Assembly (NCBI GenBank): GCA_028673005.1
Contig: CM054120.1
Location: 76,753,533-76,817,532, forward strand
Reading direction: 5' to 3'
Length of the DNA stretch: 64,000 bases
Source of the DNA: Tanypteryx hageni
Taxonomy: Eukaryota; Arthropoda; Insecta; Odonata; Petaluridae
The position numbers were made by a program, and so were the translations under genes. Shown piece after piece: positions 51,164-63,791 of this stretch (positions are counted from its first letter, which is position 1; each line of letters opens with the position of its first letter). The notes beneath the pieces were generated by a model. That model was not told where the DNA came from. It saw only the letters and a list, made by a program, of their open reading frames with translations, and searched no databases.

Positions 51164-54100
51164 TTAGACTTAGTCGAATAAAGAAAAGCTTTTTAAAGTC
51201 GTGAATTACGAAGAACTTCGAGAAAACAATTACAAATGACTAGCTAATAACCAGGGTTTTAAATATCATTTTACTGACATTCCCCGATAATATTCACTAA
51301 GTGAAAAAACAACCCACACAGTTAACATCGACTTCAATGGATTTTTAATTCTTCCCGCTCGAATTCCTCAAAGTTCCCTTCTTTACATTTAGGCTCATTG
51401 GCGCTTTTTAATAGGCTTTGTTTTCACTTTCATACAATTCTCCTAGCATAAGCCTTCGTGAGAGAAAATTTCACCAGAATGCAACTATATTCGTCTCGGT
51501 AACTACAGAAATAGAAAGGTCTGTGAATGAATACGTTGTGCCTTGAATTCCAAAAAGACTCCACCTACATCACGCATAACCTGCACGTTAACCGCGACTC
51601 CAGGCCGGCATCCGTTTTTCCTCGCGTCTCTTAAGTAAACAAGCACCGGCATCCTCTCGGGGGATTTTGCGGTGAAAATAGGAGGCGTCGGTTTGAGCGG
51701 CTCGGACCAGTTCTCCAATGCGTAGTGTAGCATAAAAAAAACGTGCGATTCCAGAACGCTCGATCCCCAGAAATGAACCCGACGACGTAACCGGCACGTC
51801 ACGAAATTAACTCCCGAATTCCAAAAAAATTTCCGATTACATTTTCCATTAACGCGTATTCTTAAAACGGATTAAGGTTGAAAGAAAGGGTTATTACGCG
51901 TTAGCCACTGTTTGGAGGGTCAAAATAACCTGTTATATCGGAGTTATTTTCTCCGGTGAAAATTTACTAGTTGGCGTCCAATCCCATTTTGTAGCAACTC
52001 GCAAATTTTTAAGGATATAAAATTAAATGCAATTTCATTTTGCGATGCAAAAGGCAAAAGAAAACACTGAAAATATTTGTTTGAGTATAACTAATATTGC
52101 ATAAGAGTGTGAGGAATAGAAATGTTGTAGTTAGGCTTTAGTCCTGCGCAAATCAATTTTTAGCTTATATCTGCGAAGTTTTAACAGACTCGTGCAACTT
52201 TGAATCTTTAGCACGCCCGCCACCAATGAGCTGGAAATACCTAACATGAATGTCGAAAGGCATTGGAGCAAACTGCAGAAAAGAGTCATAAAAATAAATA
52301 GGTGCAAATAAATACAATGAAATGGAAATATACAATCGCACTAGCGTTGTGTTTACACTAATTCTCGTTTGAAAAAATTATTTGGACTTACGGCCTTCAA
52401 TGTTAATGCATAATGGTTATAAAATGTACACACACCCGTTCCGAGTGTAATAAAAACATTTTGATCGACAAACCGAATCGAAATGACCCATCGAAGCCAA
52501 CGAAGAAAAAATATTTTTCCATCCGATTTTCGTTATGCCACAACTGTGTCAAGTCCCTTCTATTTCTGCGTTAGAATGCATTTCCGCGAAATTGCTCCAA
52601 CTGTACGTTTTAACATGAAAACCGCATTTCAAATTCGTTTTCAAATGCTCAGCTGCAACTCCGCGTTACCCGGTAAAAGTAGAACACACGATCGGTTATG
52701 TCAGCGAAACAGAGTTCCCAAAACGAATATAGCAAAAATGTTGAATATTTGTATTGTTTGAGTTAACATTAAAATCCAAAAGAAAATAAATTCTGAAGGG
52801 GAAAGATTTAAATTACTAATGAAGCTTACATTAATTTAATAATTACAGAACTTCTCGTTACGTGTCGTATCATTGACGGTATCTTATCCATCCATACGAC
52901 TACGTTGGAAAAATGTGCGTAAAATAGATTTAACTAACTAATGATGGAACGTATCTGGAAGTTTGTCACTTAAATAAAATTCTCAACCTTTCAGAATGTA
53001 TTTCCTTCTGAATATGTATGTATCTTAAATAATAAAATAATTATTCAACTTTGTTTTTGGTACATTCATCGTGGGACATCCAGTATGCACTGCAACCAGT
53101 CGGTGAAAAGGTGGATTAAATTACGAATTAATCATTATACGCCGCAATTTCGGCTCTATAAATGACGCGTACGGCGAAGAACGTGACCAAAAATGTGATA
53201 GGGTATTTTCTTTTTTGTCATGAAATTCCCGATAAAAACAATGTGCGTGTATGCGTCGGTTGCAAAGGTCGTTCCAATGGCAGCGAGTAGGGGTTACCAC
53301 CCGTTTATCGACGAAAGATTCGTATTTCTAACAAATCTATCGCTGCAAAAACAACAAGCGAAATTAGCAATGCCAAAATTAGCTTCGAAATCTTAAAACC
53401 ATTTTCAACCCCATCAAATTAAAAATAACTAAATATCACGCCGCAATTTTTATCAGAGGACTTGCTCCCTTTCCACAATTTTGCGGATTTCGAATTTGGT
53501 ATTTGTAATGAATATTTCCGTTACATTTCATACAGATTGATAATTAATTAGAGACTAATAGTACAACATGTAGCAGTAGCTTGGTAATAAAAAAGATAAG
53601 TAGAAACCCCCTTTTTACGGCAGGTAGCTTGATTCATTGAGAGAATGACGACGAAAACTCTTAACAAGTTGTGGAAGCCTTCAAGTCCCGGAAATTTTCT
53701 TCCTTCGTCACTATAAGTTTCGCCACGGAAACATTTCCAAGTTTTGAACTTAACAATAACCAGCGCCTCCAGCGGAAAAATTCCAATTGACGGAAAATAA
53801 TAATAATTTTACGGGAAAACGTCGTTAAAAAAAGTACGGAAAAAACATCCAATAACTTTGAAGTTTAACGAACACAATAAAGAACGGGAGACTGGCCACT
53901 TTTACTTTCTCATATAAAAAGTACGGAGAGAAAGTAAAGTATGGCGATATTGAAAAAATCGAGGTTTTGATGAATATTGGTGCCTCTGCAGAGCCATGAG
54001 CTAATGAGCCCCAAAAAGATTTTTTTACAATACCGTCCTGTATGAGGTCTGTTGACTGTGCGAGGCACAACGAGCTAACGGTTCAACATAATCTGATGAA

Positions 54101-54845
54101 ATCCGTATTTATATATTACCTGCAATATAAACCTTGTTAAAATGAAAGATATTGCGCAAAGAAGGAGGGTGGTTTGTTCTCGTCGATTTTGGCGAATTGT
54201 CGATTTACTCAAAAATTCTGAATAGTGCTTTCTGTAATAAACAATATCACATAAGTCATCTTTCTCAAAATTAAACTATAGAGCGTTTGGTGGCATTAAA
54301 ATATAACGAGTTTGAAGCCTACCCACCACTAAGCTGTCCGTACATTGATTTGATTGCATGGACAAAAATGTAACCAGTAACATTGTTGTGTGGTGTAGAA
54401 GCGCACGGATGAGAAAGTTTGTGCACCGTGTGTTGTACCGATAGTTTTAGAAAACGCGCAAACGCCTTTCAAATTCCATCGAACCAACAATCTATGCAAA
54501 GGTTATCTCCGAGTGAAAAAAGAAAAGTAGCTTAGTAAAAGGCACACTTTAATTTACTTTGGAAGGAAGGGTAATCTCACCCATTAGAGGATTATCGAGC
54601 TCGCTTTATGGCCGAAAACAAATTCCATAATAAGCACTTAAGTATCAAAAATTGAAAAAATAAGCAGGTACGTGCCTTAGGTATCTTAGCCACAAGGTTA
54701 TGAAAAACTTAATTTTGCAATTTTTGACATGAGCTTCTTCTGGAAAGATAATCTCCCATAACCACTTTTTTAAATACCATTATTGTGCAAATGACGGAAA
54801 TGAATCAGTGGGAAAATGTTTCTTAGCTTGTTTTCTAGTCTTTAA
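51164..54845. other. No gene recognised
   Basis: CpG content rises here. I see no conserved coding sequence; the overlapping minus frames at 51503-51802 have no family resemblance. A relative of the 338-bp repeat lies at 54120-54330. Confidence 0.6.
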
Positions 54846-55371
54846 TCCTCGACAATGAACGGTCGCGTGGGGTGACTACAGATCCCAGAGTAGCTTAAGT
54901 ACCCTTAGAATGTTAGAACTATTTTCTTCGATTGGCGTTTATGCGCCTTACAACTCGAGCATATAAATAAAGAGAAGGATCTCGGCCAGGAAGAGACTCC
55001 TAAACAATAATATTAAGAGCGATATACAGTCATTGTAGCACAGGAATGCGAATGAAGCATAGTTGTTTTTTGGGCTTAGTGGACATCCCGCGCCACTGGT
55101 AACGTTACAAAAAATGGAGCGACCGTTCCAGAGTTAAGTAGGCGCGCAGACACGAGTGGGCGCCTGGGGTCTATATTACCCCGTTATATTTTTCCATTAA
55201 TCACCACGACATTGTTTATTCTATGTATTTAATGAATTACACTGATATAAAACACACTGCAATGGCGTACAGAAGCCAAAAATTATTACCGCACAAAAAT
55301 AACAAAATAAAATTGTTTACGGTATAATGTATCAATTATCTAATGGGGCCATATAGACCCCGCGCAAAGGT
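54846..55371. mobile_element. Possible piggyBac-like MITE (TTAA borders)
   Basis: TTAA occurs at 54842-54845 and 55372-55375. Just inside are CCTCGACAATGAACGGTCGC then GTGGGGT, and at the right end, inward, ACCTTTGCGCGGGGTCTATA. The CCTTT-GCG-GGGGTC layout recalls piggyBac termini. AACGGTCGC is inverted at 55118 (GCGACCGTT). The two ends are not very similar, so this is tentative. Confidence 0.42.
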
Positions 55372-57284
55372 TTAACAAAACATCTAAACGGCTGCGTCCG
55401 AGCATCTTTCGAGAAAAACAGCACTTTTTCGAGGGAAAATCCAACCAAAGCGAGCTAGGAACGAGACTACGAGGCGTACGCCGCGTTGTGTGTCACTAGA
55501 TCGAATATTTAAGCGAGGCATTTTTTCCCTTCCCGTAGAGACGCCGAAGAACACGAGGAAATCGAAACAGTTTTGAGAGAAGGGGAAAAAATACGAGTCC
55601 GATGAAAGCGACTGCCCATTACAGCTTTCCATATAGGGGGAACTCCACGTCGCGGCATTTCTCGTTCGAAGACTCCGAGTCGGCGGAAAGTAAAAAAAAT
55701 TAAATAAAATAAAACAAACGCGCATCGGAAAACTCGGTAGCGAGTCGGTTAGAGCCGCTAACCTATCTCCACGCTGCATTTTTTTTTTAAACGACCCTTT
55801 CGACGCAGAATGGGAGGAAGGGGGATCGCGCGTCGAATTAAGTACACGCAAAAAAGGACAAAATGGCGCCCTTCTGACCTCCCTTTGCCTCCTTTTTTAT
55901 TAACGGTTGAACTAGCGCTCTTGAATCGGCGACGGTCAACATTTTTACTGGCGGAACGTGTGGCTACCAACACGGATTGTTTCCGTCTCTCGAGTGACGG
56001 ATGAAAAAATTAAAAGGAGATGACACCCACGTATCGTTCACCGATAAAAACGTACGTTTAAGAACATCTGGAATTCTTCTGGCCCTGAAATTGAACGAGG
56101 TCTTTCCGTTTCGGTATATCCCTTGAAACAGTTCCCCCAAACTTTTTGTGGGCGCGGAACCTTTTCGAAGATAAACAGGATACCGCGGCACCCCCACCGT
56201 GAAACGTGGTTTTATATTTACACATACTGGTATCGCAACTTTTGGACGCACCCATTTGCTGATACCACACCATAATCGGTATACAAGAATAAAATTCATG
56301 GCCCTAATGACAATGACGACAATTCCAAGTCACTGAATTATCAATTTAGTGAAGTTTTTCGGGGCACCAATAAAAATCAATTGCGGCTCTTGATTTGGGA
56401 AACACAGCGTATAAAAATTCGCCAGCGGGACCTCTACCTGGAAAAAATCTCGAGAACTTGAAAATTTTCCGAGTACAGAATACGGGAGTTTTAAAGGAAC
56501 ACATTCTCCGCTGGAGATTACTGGTACAATTTATGTCGTCCCGCTATACGAAGTTTCGTCCATGCAGCATTTCGCTTCAAGTCATTCCCTTACACATCGT
56601 CAATGATTTGAGGAACACATTTCGTTGTACGTCATGTGGCAGTGGGTATACATAATTTGTGAAGAGCAAAAGGCGAAAGGCCAGAAATTGAAATTATTGT
56701 GAAGTTGATGCTTACGCTATTTCTTTGTGATATTTTGCGTAATTTTTTTATAGGTAGAATTTGTAAAAAAAAACGAAATAGGGGTTATAGAAATTTTGAT
56801 ATTTTAATTTGTTTGGCTGTTAAAAATTCTTAAATAGATAATAAATATATATAATATAAAATATATATAATAGATATAAATAGGTAAATGTTTAGGTGCT
56901 TAGAGACGAGCTAGGGAGCTGAAAATTTTCAATTATTTAGAACGTAGTGCCAGTGCACAAATAAATATTTGAAAATCTTCATGAATTTATTGCGGCCGTT
57001 AATAATTTTTAAAATTTAAACAAATAGATATATTATTTCACTTCTAGATATGGCACAACTTTAAAATTTGTCTAAAATGTGTGGAATTAGTACTCCACAA
57101 TGGAAAAAGTATAATATTCTGCAAATTGTCAATTTTGTCAATATTGTTCCATAATGAAAACGAAATTCGGTACAGAGGTGAAAATTTTGACGTAAAAAAT
57201 ATTTCTAATAATGAAATATCTCTGAAAAATGAATGTTTTTTCAAGGTGAGATGAAATGCTTGCAGAATGCAAGCACCTTCTACT
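55372..57284. other. CpG-richer stretch without recognised gene
   Basis: Several overlapping open frames (55384-55851, 55758-55973, 55964-56299) show no conserved motif and compete on both strands. No first IP3R exon was seen. AT-rich again after 56690. Confidence 0.5.
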
Positions 57285-57330
57285 AGTGTGTGTATGTATG
57301 TATGTGTGTGTGTGTGTATATATATAATCA
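57285..57330. repeat. (GT)n/(TA)n microsatellite
   Basis: GTGTGTATGTATGTATG followed by GTGTGTGTGTGTG and TATATATATA, directly before the 31-bp minisatellite. Confidence 0.9.
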
Positions 57331-57337
57331 GGATTGC

Positions 57338-57492
57338 ACCCGCCCCTCTTTCACTCACCTCTCCCACCGCCCGCCCTCTTTCACTCACCCCTCCCACCGC
57401 CCGCCCCTCTTTCACTCACCCCTCCCACCGCCCGCCCCTCTTTCACTCACCCCTCCCACCGCCCGCCCCTCTTTCACTCACCCCTCCCACAG
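57338..57492. repeat. 31-bp minisatellite, five copies
   Basis: Unit CCGCCCCTCTTTCACTCACC plus CCTCCCACCG; copies two to five are nearly identical while the first has small changes and an indel. The apparent Pro/Ser/Thr-rich proteins across it are artefacts of the repeat. Followed by CGTGAAAATCGGCACAGTAG, a phrase common at the edges of Helitron-like repeats. Confidence 0.92.
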
Positions 57493-57679
57493 TCCGCCGA
57501 ACGTCATAAGTAGCGTAAGAAAATGGTTGTTCGCGGAAAAATCGCCACATCTTTGAAACGGCCTATGTTAGAAGAATAAAATTAAGCCTAAACTTTCAAT
57601 GAAAGTTTCGTGAAAATCGGCACAGTAGATTAGGAGATCTCACGTTGCAAACTTTCAAACTCATCCATCATTAAGCCTT

Positions 57680-57700
57680 TTATATATATATATATATATA
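57680..57700. repeat. (TA)n microsatellite
   Basis: About ten TA units, possibly the 3' boundary of the repeat beginning at 57285. Confidence 0.95.
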
Positions 57701-59385
57701 GTAATGGTGCCTCTTAGTGAAGGAGAAAAATGTTGTTTAAAAAGAAAATAGCACATTAGAGTGATACGATCATAATACGTAACAAAAAGAAAAATAAGTC
57801 AAATACCGACAAAAATGTTTTGCTTAATAATTAAAAAAACGAAAGAAAATGTAGAATAAATCAGAATAAGTGACCGCGTTGCATTATTCCACAGCAGTAT
57901 TGGTATCGATATATCGGAGTAAAATATATATTTAATTAAAATTCAGTGATTTTATAAACTTTATCATCTCCAATTAACATCATCGGCATTTTTGGGAATC
58001 GCAGACAACTCGAAAACGCGAATAAAACAACAAACAAAAATAACAAAAATCTGCCAACGAGTTCACGTTAATAGGCACACAAATGACATTTTTTTATTGA
58101 TGGAGAGGTAAATAATGAAATTTTAAAAAATACATATACGTATTTTATCCCAAAATACTGATAACGGACGCTTCTATGCGAGTGGAATGATAGCTTGTTC
58201 CATTTTGATTTTCTATCATATGCCGTGTAACTGATAAATAAACAATACTTTTTTGCATTGCGACTCTGATCTGCTACCGAATTCCCGTCCAAAATACTTC
58301 GGCGAACTTAGGGATAATAGACCGTCACCCGACTAAAGAACAAGAAATGTTTATTTTTTAAACTGAAAATTGACTGAAACATGGAAGGAAGGCTACAAAA
58401 GCCTCTGGATAAATGAGAAAATCAGTACGAACTTATAGAGATAAAAGTTTAAATTTCATCCTCACAGGTATTAAAAATATTTGTATAGTTTGGAGGAATA
58501 TACATTCACTTCAATCGATCAATGAAAATCTTTAAATATTTAAATATACACTAAAATAGCATTTAAGATCATTGGACATAAATCGATGCGTCGAAAATCG
58601 ATAATTGAGCTAAGGGATAGTATTAAGGCAATTTAATTTTTGTTTATAATTTTAGCAACGTCACATTTCATCCATATTATGAAATTCCACCAGGTCTCGG
58701 CCTCGTCCATTAACTCATGAAATAAGATATCCTACAATTCGTAAAACGGTGCAGACAGTTAACCAGCAGAATATCGTCAAAACCTATATAGTGCTGAATA
58801 AATCAATACAGCTAATCACTTACTTTCTAGGCCATCATAAAATATCTACCTTTTCATAAAATCAAAAATGGAAGCATTAAATTCGCGAAATAAAATTTAC
58901 CAGATGGTTCTACAAAACATTCACCTCCTTTTTTCCTCATTTCAAAAATATCGAAAACCCTTCCGAGCATGGTAAAAGTACTCCATCAAATCACTACGGC
59001 AGCAATCCAATTATTGGAATAATCAACTAATGAAATGGTTATTACGTGATTATTGGGAGTGGAGGCTGGGTAATTTAGATTATCCCTCATAGCGGATAAA
59101 AGCCAGCTCCCTCGAGTAATATAATCCATACTTAATTGGTTCCTATTAAAGAGGAAAGCCTCTCCGATTCGAAACCCCACGTTGAGACTCCTATGGAGGA
59201 CACCCACTACGCTAGACGCATTGTCAATCACTCTTAATCGACAATTCGACCATCATGAAGGGTCTTAAAATACCAGAAGATGGCGTAAGGGGCCACGTAA
59301 TCCATAAACAACCATTTCTGACTACTATTCCACCCCCGTCGTCTTAGAAAAGGCAGTTTCGAGCAGACGTGGGTGTCAGAAGGCC
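57701..59385. other. No gene recognised
   Basis: AT-rich at first, then mixed composition after 59040. No conserved coding sequence, RNA or terminal repeats found. Confidence 0.6.
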
Positions 59386-60790
59386 TGGACGGGAGAGAGT
59401 GGAGGAGAGAGCATTACGCTGGAAGAAAGAGCAAGAAAAAACAGAAGGCGAAACGGAAAGATGAGAAGGGAGGATAAAAGAGGAAGGAGGGATGAGAGGG
59501 GGAGGGAGGGAGACGATGCGGAAGGATTACGAAAGTGGCAAGAGACGAGAGGATGGATGTTAGAAAGATAGATAGGAAGAGGGAGAGAGAGGTGGGGAGA
59601 GGGGGGAGAGAGGGGAGGAGAGAGAGAGAGGGGAGGAGAGAGGGGAGGAGAGAGAGGGGGGGAGGAGAGAGAGGGGGAGGAGAGAGGGGAGGAGAGAGAG
59701 GGGGGAGGAGAGAGAGGGGGGAGGAGAGAGAGGGAAGGAGAGAGAGAGATGGGGAGGAGAGAGAGGGGGGAGGAGAGAGAGGGGGAGGAGAGAGAGGGGG
59801 AGGAGAGAGGGGGAAAGAAAGATACTGAGAGATATGGAGTGGGAGAGAGAGATATGGAGTGGGAGAGAGAGATTGGAAGAGTGGGAGAGATTTGGGGAGG
59901 AGTGGAAGAGAGGGAGAGGCAGAACGTGGGAGGGGAAGAAAGAGTTACAGAGGTATAGAAGACCAGGATGTAGAGAGAAAAATCGAGAGAGGGAGGGATA
60001 GAGAGAAAGAGGACGTGGGAGAGGGGGAGAGAGGGAGAGTTACAGAGGCATGGGGGAGAGAAAGGGATAAAGGGAGGGAAAAAGGGAGAACTGGAGGGAG
60101 GGAGAAAGAGAGGAGAGAGAGAGAAAGGGAGGAGAGAGGGAGAAAGGATGGACAGAGGGAGAAAGGATGGAGAGAGGGAGAAAGGATGGAGAGAGGGAGA
60201 AAGGATGGAGGGAGGAAGAAAGGGTGAGAGCGGGAGAAAGAGTAAGGGAGGGAAAAGGGTGAGAAAGGGAGAAAGGGTGAGAGAGGGAGAAAGGGTGAGA
60301 GAGGGAGAAAGGGTGAGAGAGGGAGAAAGGGTGAGAGAGGGAGAAAGGGTGAGAGGGGAAGAAAGGGTGAGAGAGGGAGAAAGGGTGAGAGAGAAAGAGT
60401 GAGGGAGTGGGAGAGGGGAAGTGGGGCAGGGAGGGAGAAATGGAGATGGAACGAATAGGAAAACACTGTGACATGGTGAATAAATGACGTGTCCATCAAG
60501 GAGCGTGGGAGTGGAGACAAGGGCGAAGAGGGAGAACGAGAGAGGATGAGGAGGATAGTGAAAGAGATAGAAGGAGAGAGTGGAGAGGAGGGAGTCGGGA
60601 AGGGGAGGTAAGGGTGGTTTGATGGTGAGCGAAGCTCGGGATGGACACATGCGAGGGATATACCCGGGGAATAACATGGGAGGGCATTACGGGATGGGAG
60701 CGCGGCGAGGGAAGAGGAAGAGGGATGGAGGGAGAGTCGGGAGGGAGAAGAGGGAAGAGCGGAAGGGGAGAGGGAGTTGAGCGAGGGTGG
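59386..60790 (+). repeat. 1.4-kb polypurine (GA-rich) tract
   Basis: The plus strand is almost entirely purine. Sub-arrays include GGAGGAGAGAGAGGG-type units (59580-59815), a 19-bp unit AGAAAGGATGGACAGAGGG (60140-60215) and an 18-bp unit GTGAGAGAGGGAGAAAGG (60245-60390). Long open frames on both strands follow from the lack of stops in such sequence. Polypurine tracts of this kind can adopt triplex (H-DNA) structure. Confidence 0.93.
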
Positions 60791-61353
60791 GTGGAGCGGC
60801 GGTGGCGGATGAGAGAGGATGGATTGATTTAGCGAGGCTTTTAACATCACTCGGCGACACAACTGGCTCCCCCGAGACGAAAATCGAAAAATAATGAGAG
60901 TTGATTGAAATGGGAAGAAACGAAACGTCCGCGTCCCGTACTGAGGCTGGATGAAAATTGGAGCAGTAAAAAGTGTCGCTGTTAAATCCTCCTCCTGACG
61001 AGAAGGGGGAAAAACACGTAAAAGGGTAATTCAAAATGCTGGAACAAAGGCGAAACGAGGGAAATGGAAGAAGAATTGTTTTGAAAAAAGGAATCCCATC
61101 AATGAAATGACTTCTGCGAAATGCCTGAACGGTTTATCGTCTGCGTGGTATGGTTCAAGTTAAAGCCACTTACAAAACAACGCGAGGGATTAATCGTAGA
61201 GTAAATTACATGGGGCACTTTTGTTCTTAATTTCGCAATAACTATCGTAAATGAATATTATCGTGTCCTGTCAAAAAGCAGCCAAACATTTAAGAACAAA
61301 TACTTCGATTTTAAAAACAAGTAGGGATGTACACGGGTTTCCCGTGGTACAGA
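60791..61353. other. No gene recognised
   Basis: Mixed-composition DNA between the purine tract and the HINE-like element; contains a small hairpin CACGGG/CCCGTG at 61332-61346. Confidence 0.6.
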
Positions 61354-62351
61354 AGTGCTTTTCGTCAAATTCGTCGTATTATAATCGTAGACTAATCTAT
61401 TTGCTAAGAAATCAGAAAATTATTTTTCCTTATATTGTGGCAACCCTGCTTTTTAGATCCGTTTTAAACATGTTCATTTCGTTTTGTCATTTTATACTCT
61501 CCCTACAACAGAAATTTCTTTGAAATCCGTTCAGCCAATGCCTTTGAAATTAATAGTTACAGACAAATTCTAACTTTGATATTGTGGTAGCCGAGTTTAG
61601 TCAACTCGGTTTGAATATAATAATTTTGTTATTTTTTTATATAAAGATTATACACATCATATTTGGTTAAAATCCATGCAGTCAGTTCTCTAGAATTACG
61701 TGTAAAAGAAATATTATTTTACTTTTTACTGTGGTAGCCCTGATCTTTAGCTCAGCTTTAAACATCTTGATTTCATTACGGTATGTGGTACAAATCTTAT
61801 ATACAAAATTTAATTGAAATCCATTTGGTCAATTCCTTCCAACTCCATAATTAATGAAAGAATTTAATTTGTAATTGTGGCAACCCTGTTTTGCTGATTC
61901 AGTTTAAATATGCTATTATAGTTTTCTATATAACTGTACATTATAAATATTATAATTTGTTTCAAATTGATGCAGACATTTCAACACAAATATGTGAAAA
62001 ATTAATGTTTTTTAATTTCTTGTATTGTGACAGCCCTGCTTTCTATATCTATACTAAACATCATGATTTTGTTTTTTTTTATGTTACACGCCTCCTTCCT
62101 ACAAAATTTCATTGAAATAAGTTGAGTCAATTCCTTCTTAATGTATAATTAACGAAAAGTTTAACTTTGCAATTGAGGCACCCCTGCTGAGTCGATCCGG
62201 TCCAAATATGCCACTTTGGATATTAATTTGTGTGTATTCTATCTACCAAATTTTATTGAAATCGGTTGAGCCAATTCTTCCCTGATATATGCGTACGGAC
62301 GGACGGACATCACGAAGATAATAGTGCTTTTCAGCATTGACGAAAAGCACT
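61354..62351 (+). mobile_element. Helentron-associated (HINE/DINE-like) element
   Basis: Inverted subterminal repeats AGTGCTTTTCGTCAA (61354-61368) and TTGACGAAAAGCACT (62337-62351) bracket six tandem units. The 3' end is a perfect 10-bp stem, AGTGCTTTTC/GAAAAGCACT, with a 9-nt loop (62323-62351), followed by CTAA. This combination of subterminal inverted repeats, central ~150-bp tandem units and a 3' hairpin is the published architecture of DINE-1/HINE elements. No protein is encoded. Confidence 0.75.
61433..62318 (+). repeat. Six ~147-bp tandem units inside the HINE-like element
   Basis: Units begin TATTGTGGCAACCCTGCT or close variants at 61433, 61580, 61727, 61873, 62023 and 62171 (spacing 146-150). 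Each continues with YYNGTTTAAACATG and later TTTCATTGAAATCCGTT. They are well diverged, so the array is old. Confidence 0.88.
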
Positions 62352-62361
62352 AATAAAAACC

Positions 62362-62425
62362 CGCGGAATCCAGACCCGGTACTCGAGTTTTGAAAGCCGA
62401 TACGCTGCCCATTACACTAACATTT
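62362..62425 (-). repeat. tRNA-like fragment
   Basis: On the minus strand GTTAGTGTAATGGGCAGCG and GGGTCTGGATTCCGCGGG suggest A and B boxes of a tRNA-derived repeat. No clean cloverleaf can be drawn. Confidence 0.35.
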
Positions 62426-63291
62426 CATTCATAGATGCTTACCAAGCAAAAATCCTATTTTATTTCTATCGTGAATTCTTCTCGAGTTATTAGCAAAGTT
62501 CTGATGTAGACACCGATTCCTCCCCAGCAACTGATCTTAGAACCACCAATTGTTTACCGTGTCTAGCTCTCATATACACCAACCTATCCTGAAAATTTGG
62601 CTTTTCCAGATTGCAAAATTTCAGAGATATTGCCCACACAGACGGACGGACAGAAAAACCGAATACATAATAGATTTTTAAAAGGCGCAAAAAAAAAACA
62701 AAAATATTCCCACGACCTCGCAGAATGCGAAAAAAATACGCATCGATAAACGAACGCGTGAGATTATACACGCGCAATAATCACGCCTCGAAGACAATGC
62801 CACGTCAGAAACAACTACGCGTGCCCCTTTATCGGAGCCCCCTCCGAGTCACGGACGTGGAAATTTCGCAGGAGAAGGGGCAAGTGAAAGAAACGGAGAC
62901 GAAGGGAAGTTTTAACGCGGATAAAGAACGCAGGGAGGCGATGGTAAGAGGAAGAGGATGAGAGCTCGAGGAGGTAGAACGCGTACGAAGCTGAGCCGGA
63001 GATTTAAGGTCCATCCTCCCGTAGGATTTATTCCGAGGGAACGGTCGGGTGGAGATGAATGTCCGTCTTGCACGCGAGTCACGGATTAGGTTACAAGAAC
63101 CACCCGACTCAGACCAGCCCTTTGCGATCCTACCTCCGCCTCGGCTGTCCACGCCCTCTGACCCTATTGACGAGAAACCCTTAAAGATGCGTCCCAACCA
63201 GAAGGTATGATGTTTCAAACTCGCGTCGAGAATTAAAGCGACGGCGTGAAAAACGCGCTGGAAGGAAGGAGTCCTCTTCGAAGCGTGAATG
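62426..63291. other. CpG-rich stretch, no gene recognised
   Basis: 62500-62670 resembles the edge of a Helitron-like repeat (ACGGACGGACAG). 62720-63260 is the most CpG-rich part of the window. It could be promoter-type DNA, but no coding exon or core promoter is identifiable. Confidence 0.4.
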
Positions 63292-63370
63292 CCCTATTTA
63301 TCCGAATATAAGACGAGGTATTTTTCCTATTTTTTGCATCTGAAAAATGAAGGGTCGTATTATATTCGTG
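63292..63370. mobile_element. A-type element end
   Basis: CCCTATTTATCCGAATATAA then GACGAGGTATTTTTCC and GGGTCGTATTATATTCG match the A-type end at 36156 in order. No partner end before the window closes. Confidence 0.45.
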
Positions 63371-63791
63371 TGGTCAAAGAGGCCAACAGTTTGGGGCCAG
63401 TTCACGAGTTGACGACGGATTATTGCGGAAAGTGAAAAAATACGCCAAAATCCCGTTTATACGTAGCAGCGTTTTACCGGAAATGCCGGTTTAAAGGGAT
63501 GAAAAAAAATCTAGGAGGTACAATTTGAATTTGGCTCCAAATAACGAAATACAATGGCCCCTACGCGGTACTTGCACTTAAACTTAAAATATTTATGCAA
63601 TAATGTGTCGTTTTATGTACTGTATTTAATAAATCTATATCGTAATTAGACAATCGTTACTTTCCAAGGTTATTCTTCACATTTATGTGTATTTCTACGA
63701 GTACATTACCCAATACCGGTTTTACGGAAAATCCTTTTATACGGAATGAACTCGGTTCCAATCCACTCCGTAAAAACGGGATTTTGGTGTA

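Noticed and set aside
51503..51802. 99-codon minus frame with GC-rich composition
   Set aside because: Two overlapping frames are open, neither shows a domain, and it does not supply the missing IP3R N-terminus.
55384..56299. Cluster of overlapping frames in CpG-rich DNA
   Set aside because: Open frames occur on both strands with no motif; they follow from base composition.
57267..57556. Pro/Ser/Thr-rich frames of 80 and 88 codons
   Set aside because: They translate a 31-bp minisatellite in two frames and have no domain.
59376..60862. Open frames of 433, 305 and 144 codons in the GA-rich region
   Set aside because: They are Ser/Pro/Leu or Arg/Glu/Gly low-complexity translations of a polypurine tract, overlapping on both strands; stops are rare in such sequence by composition.
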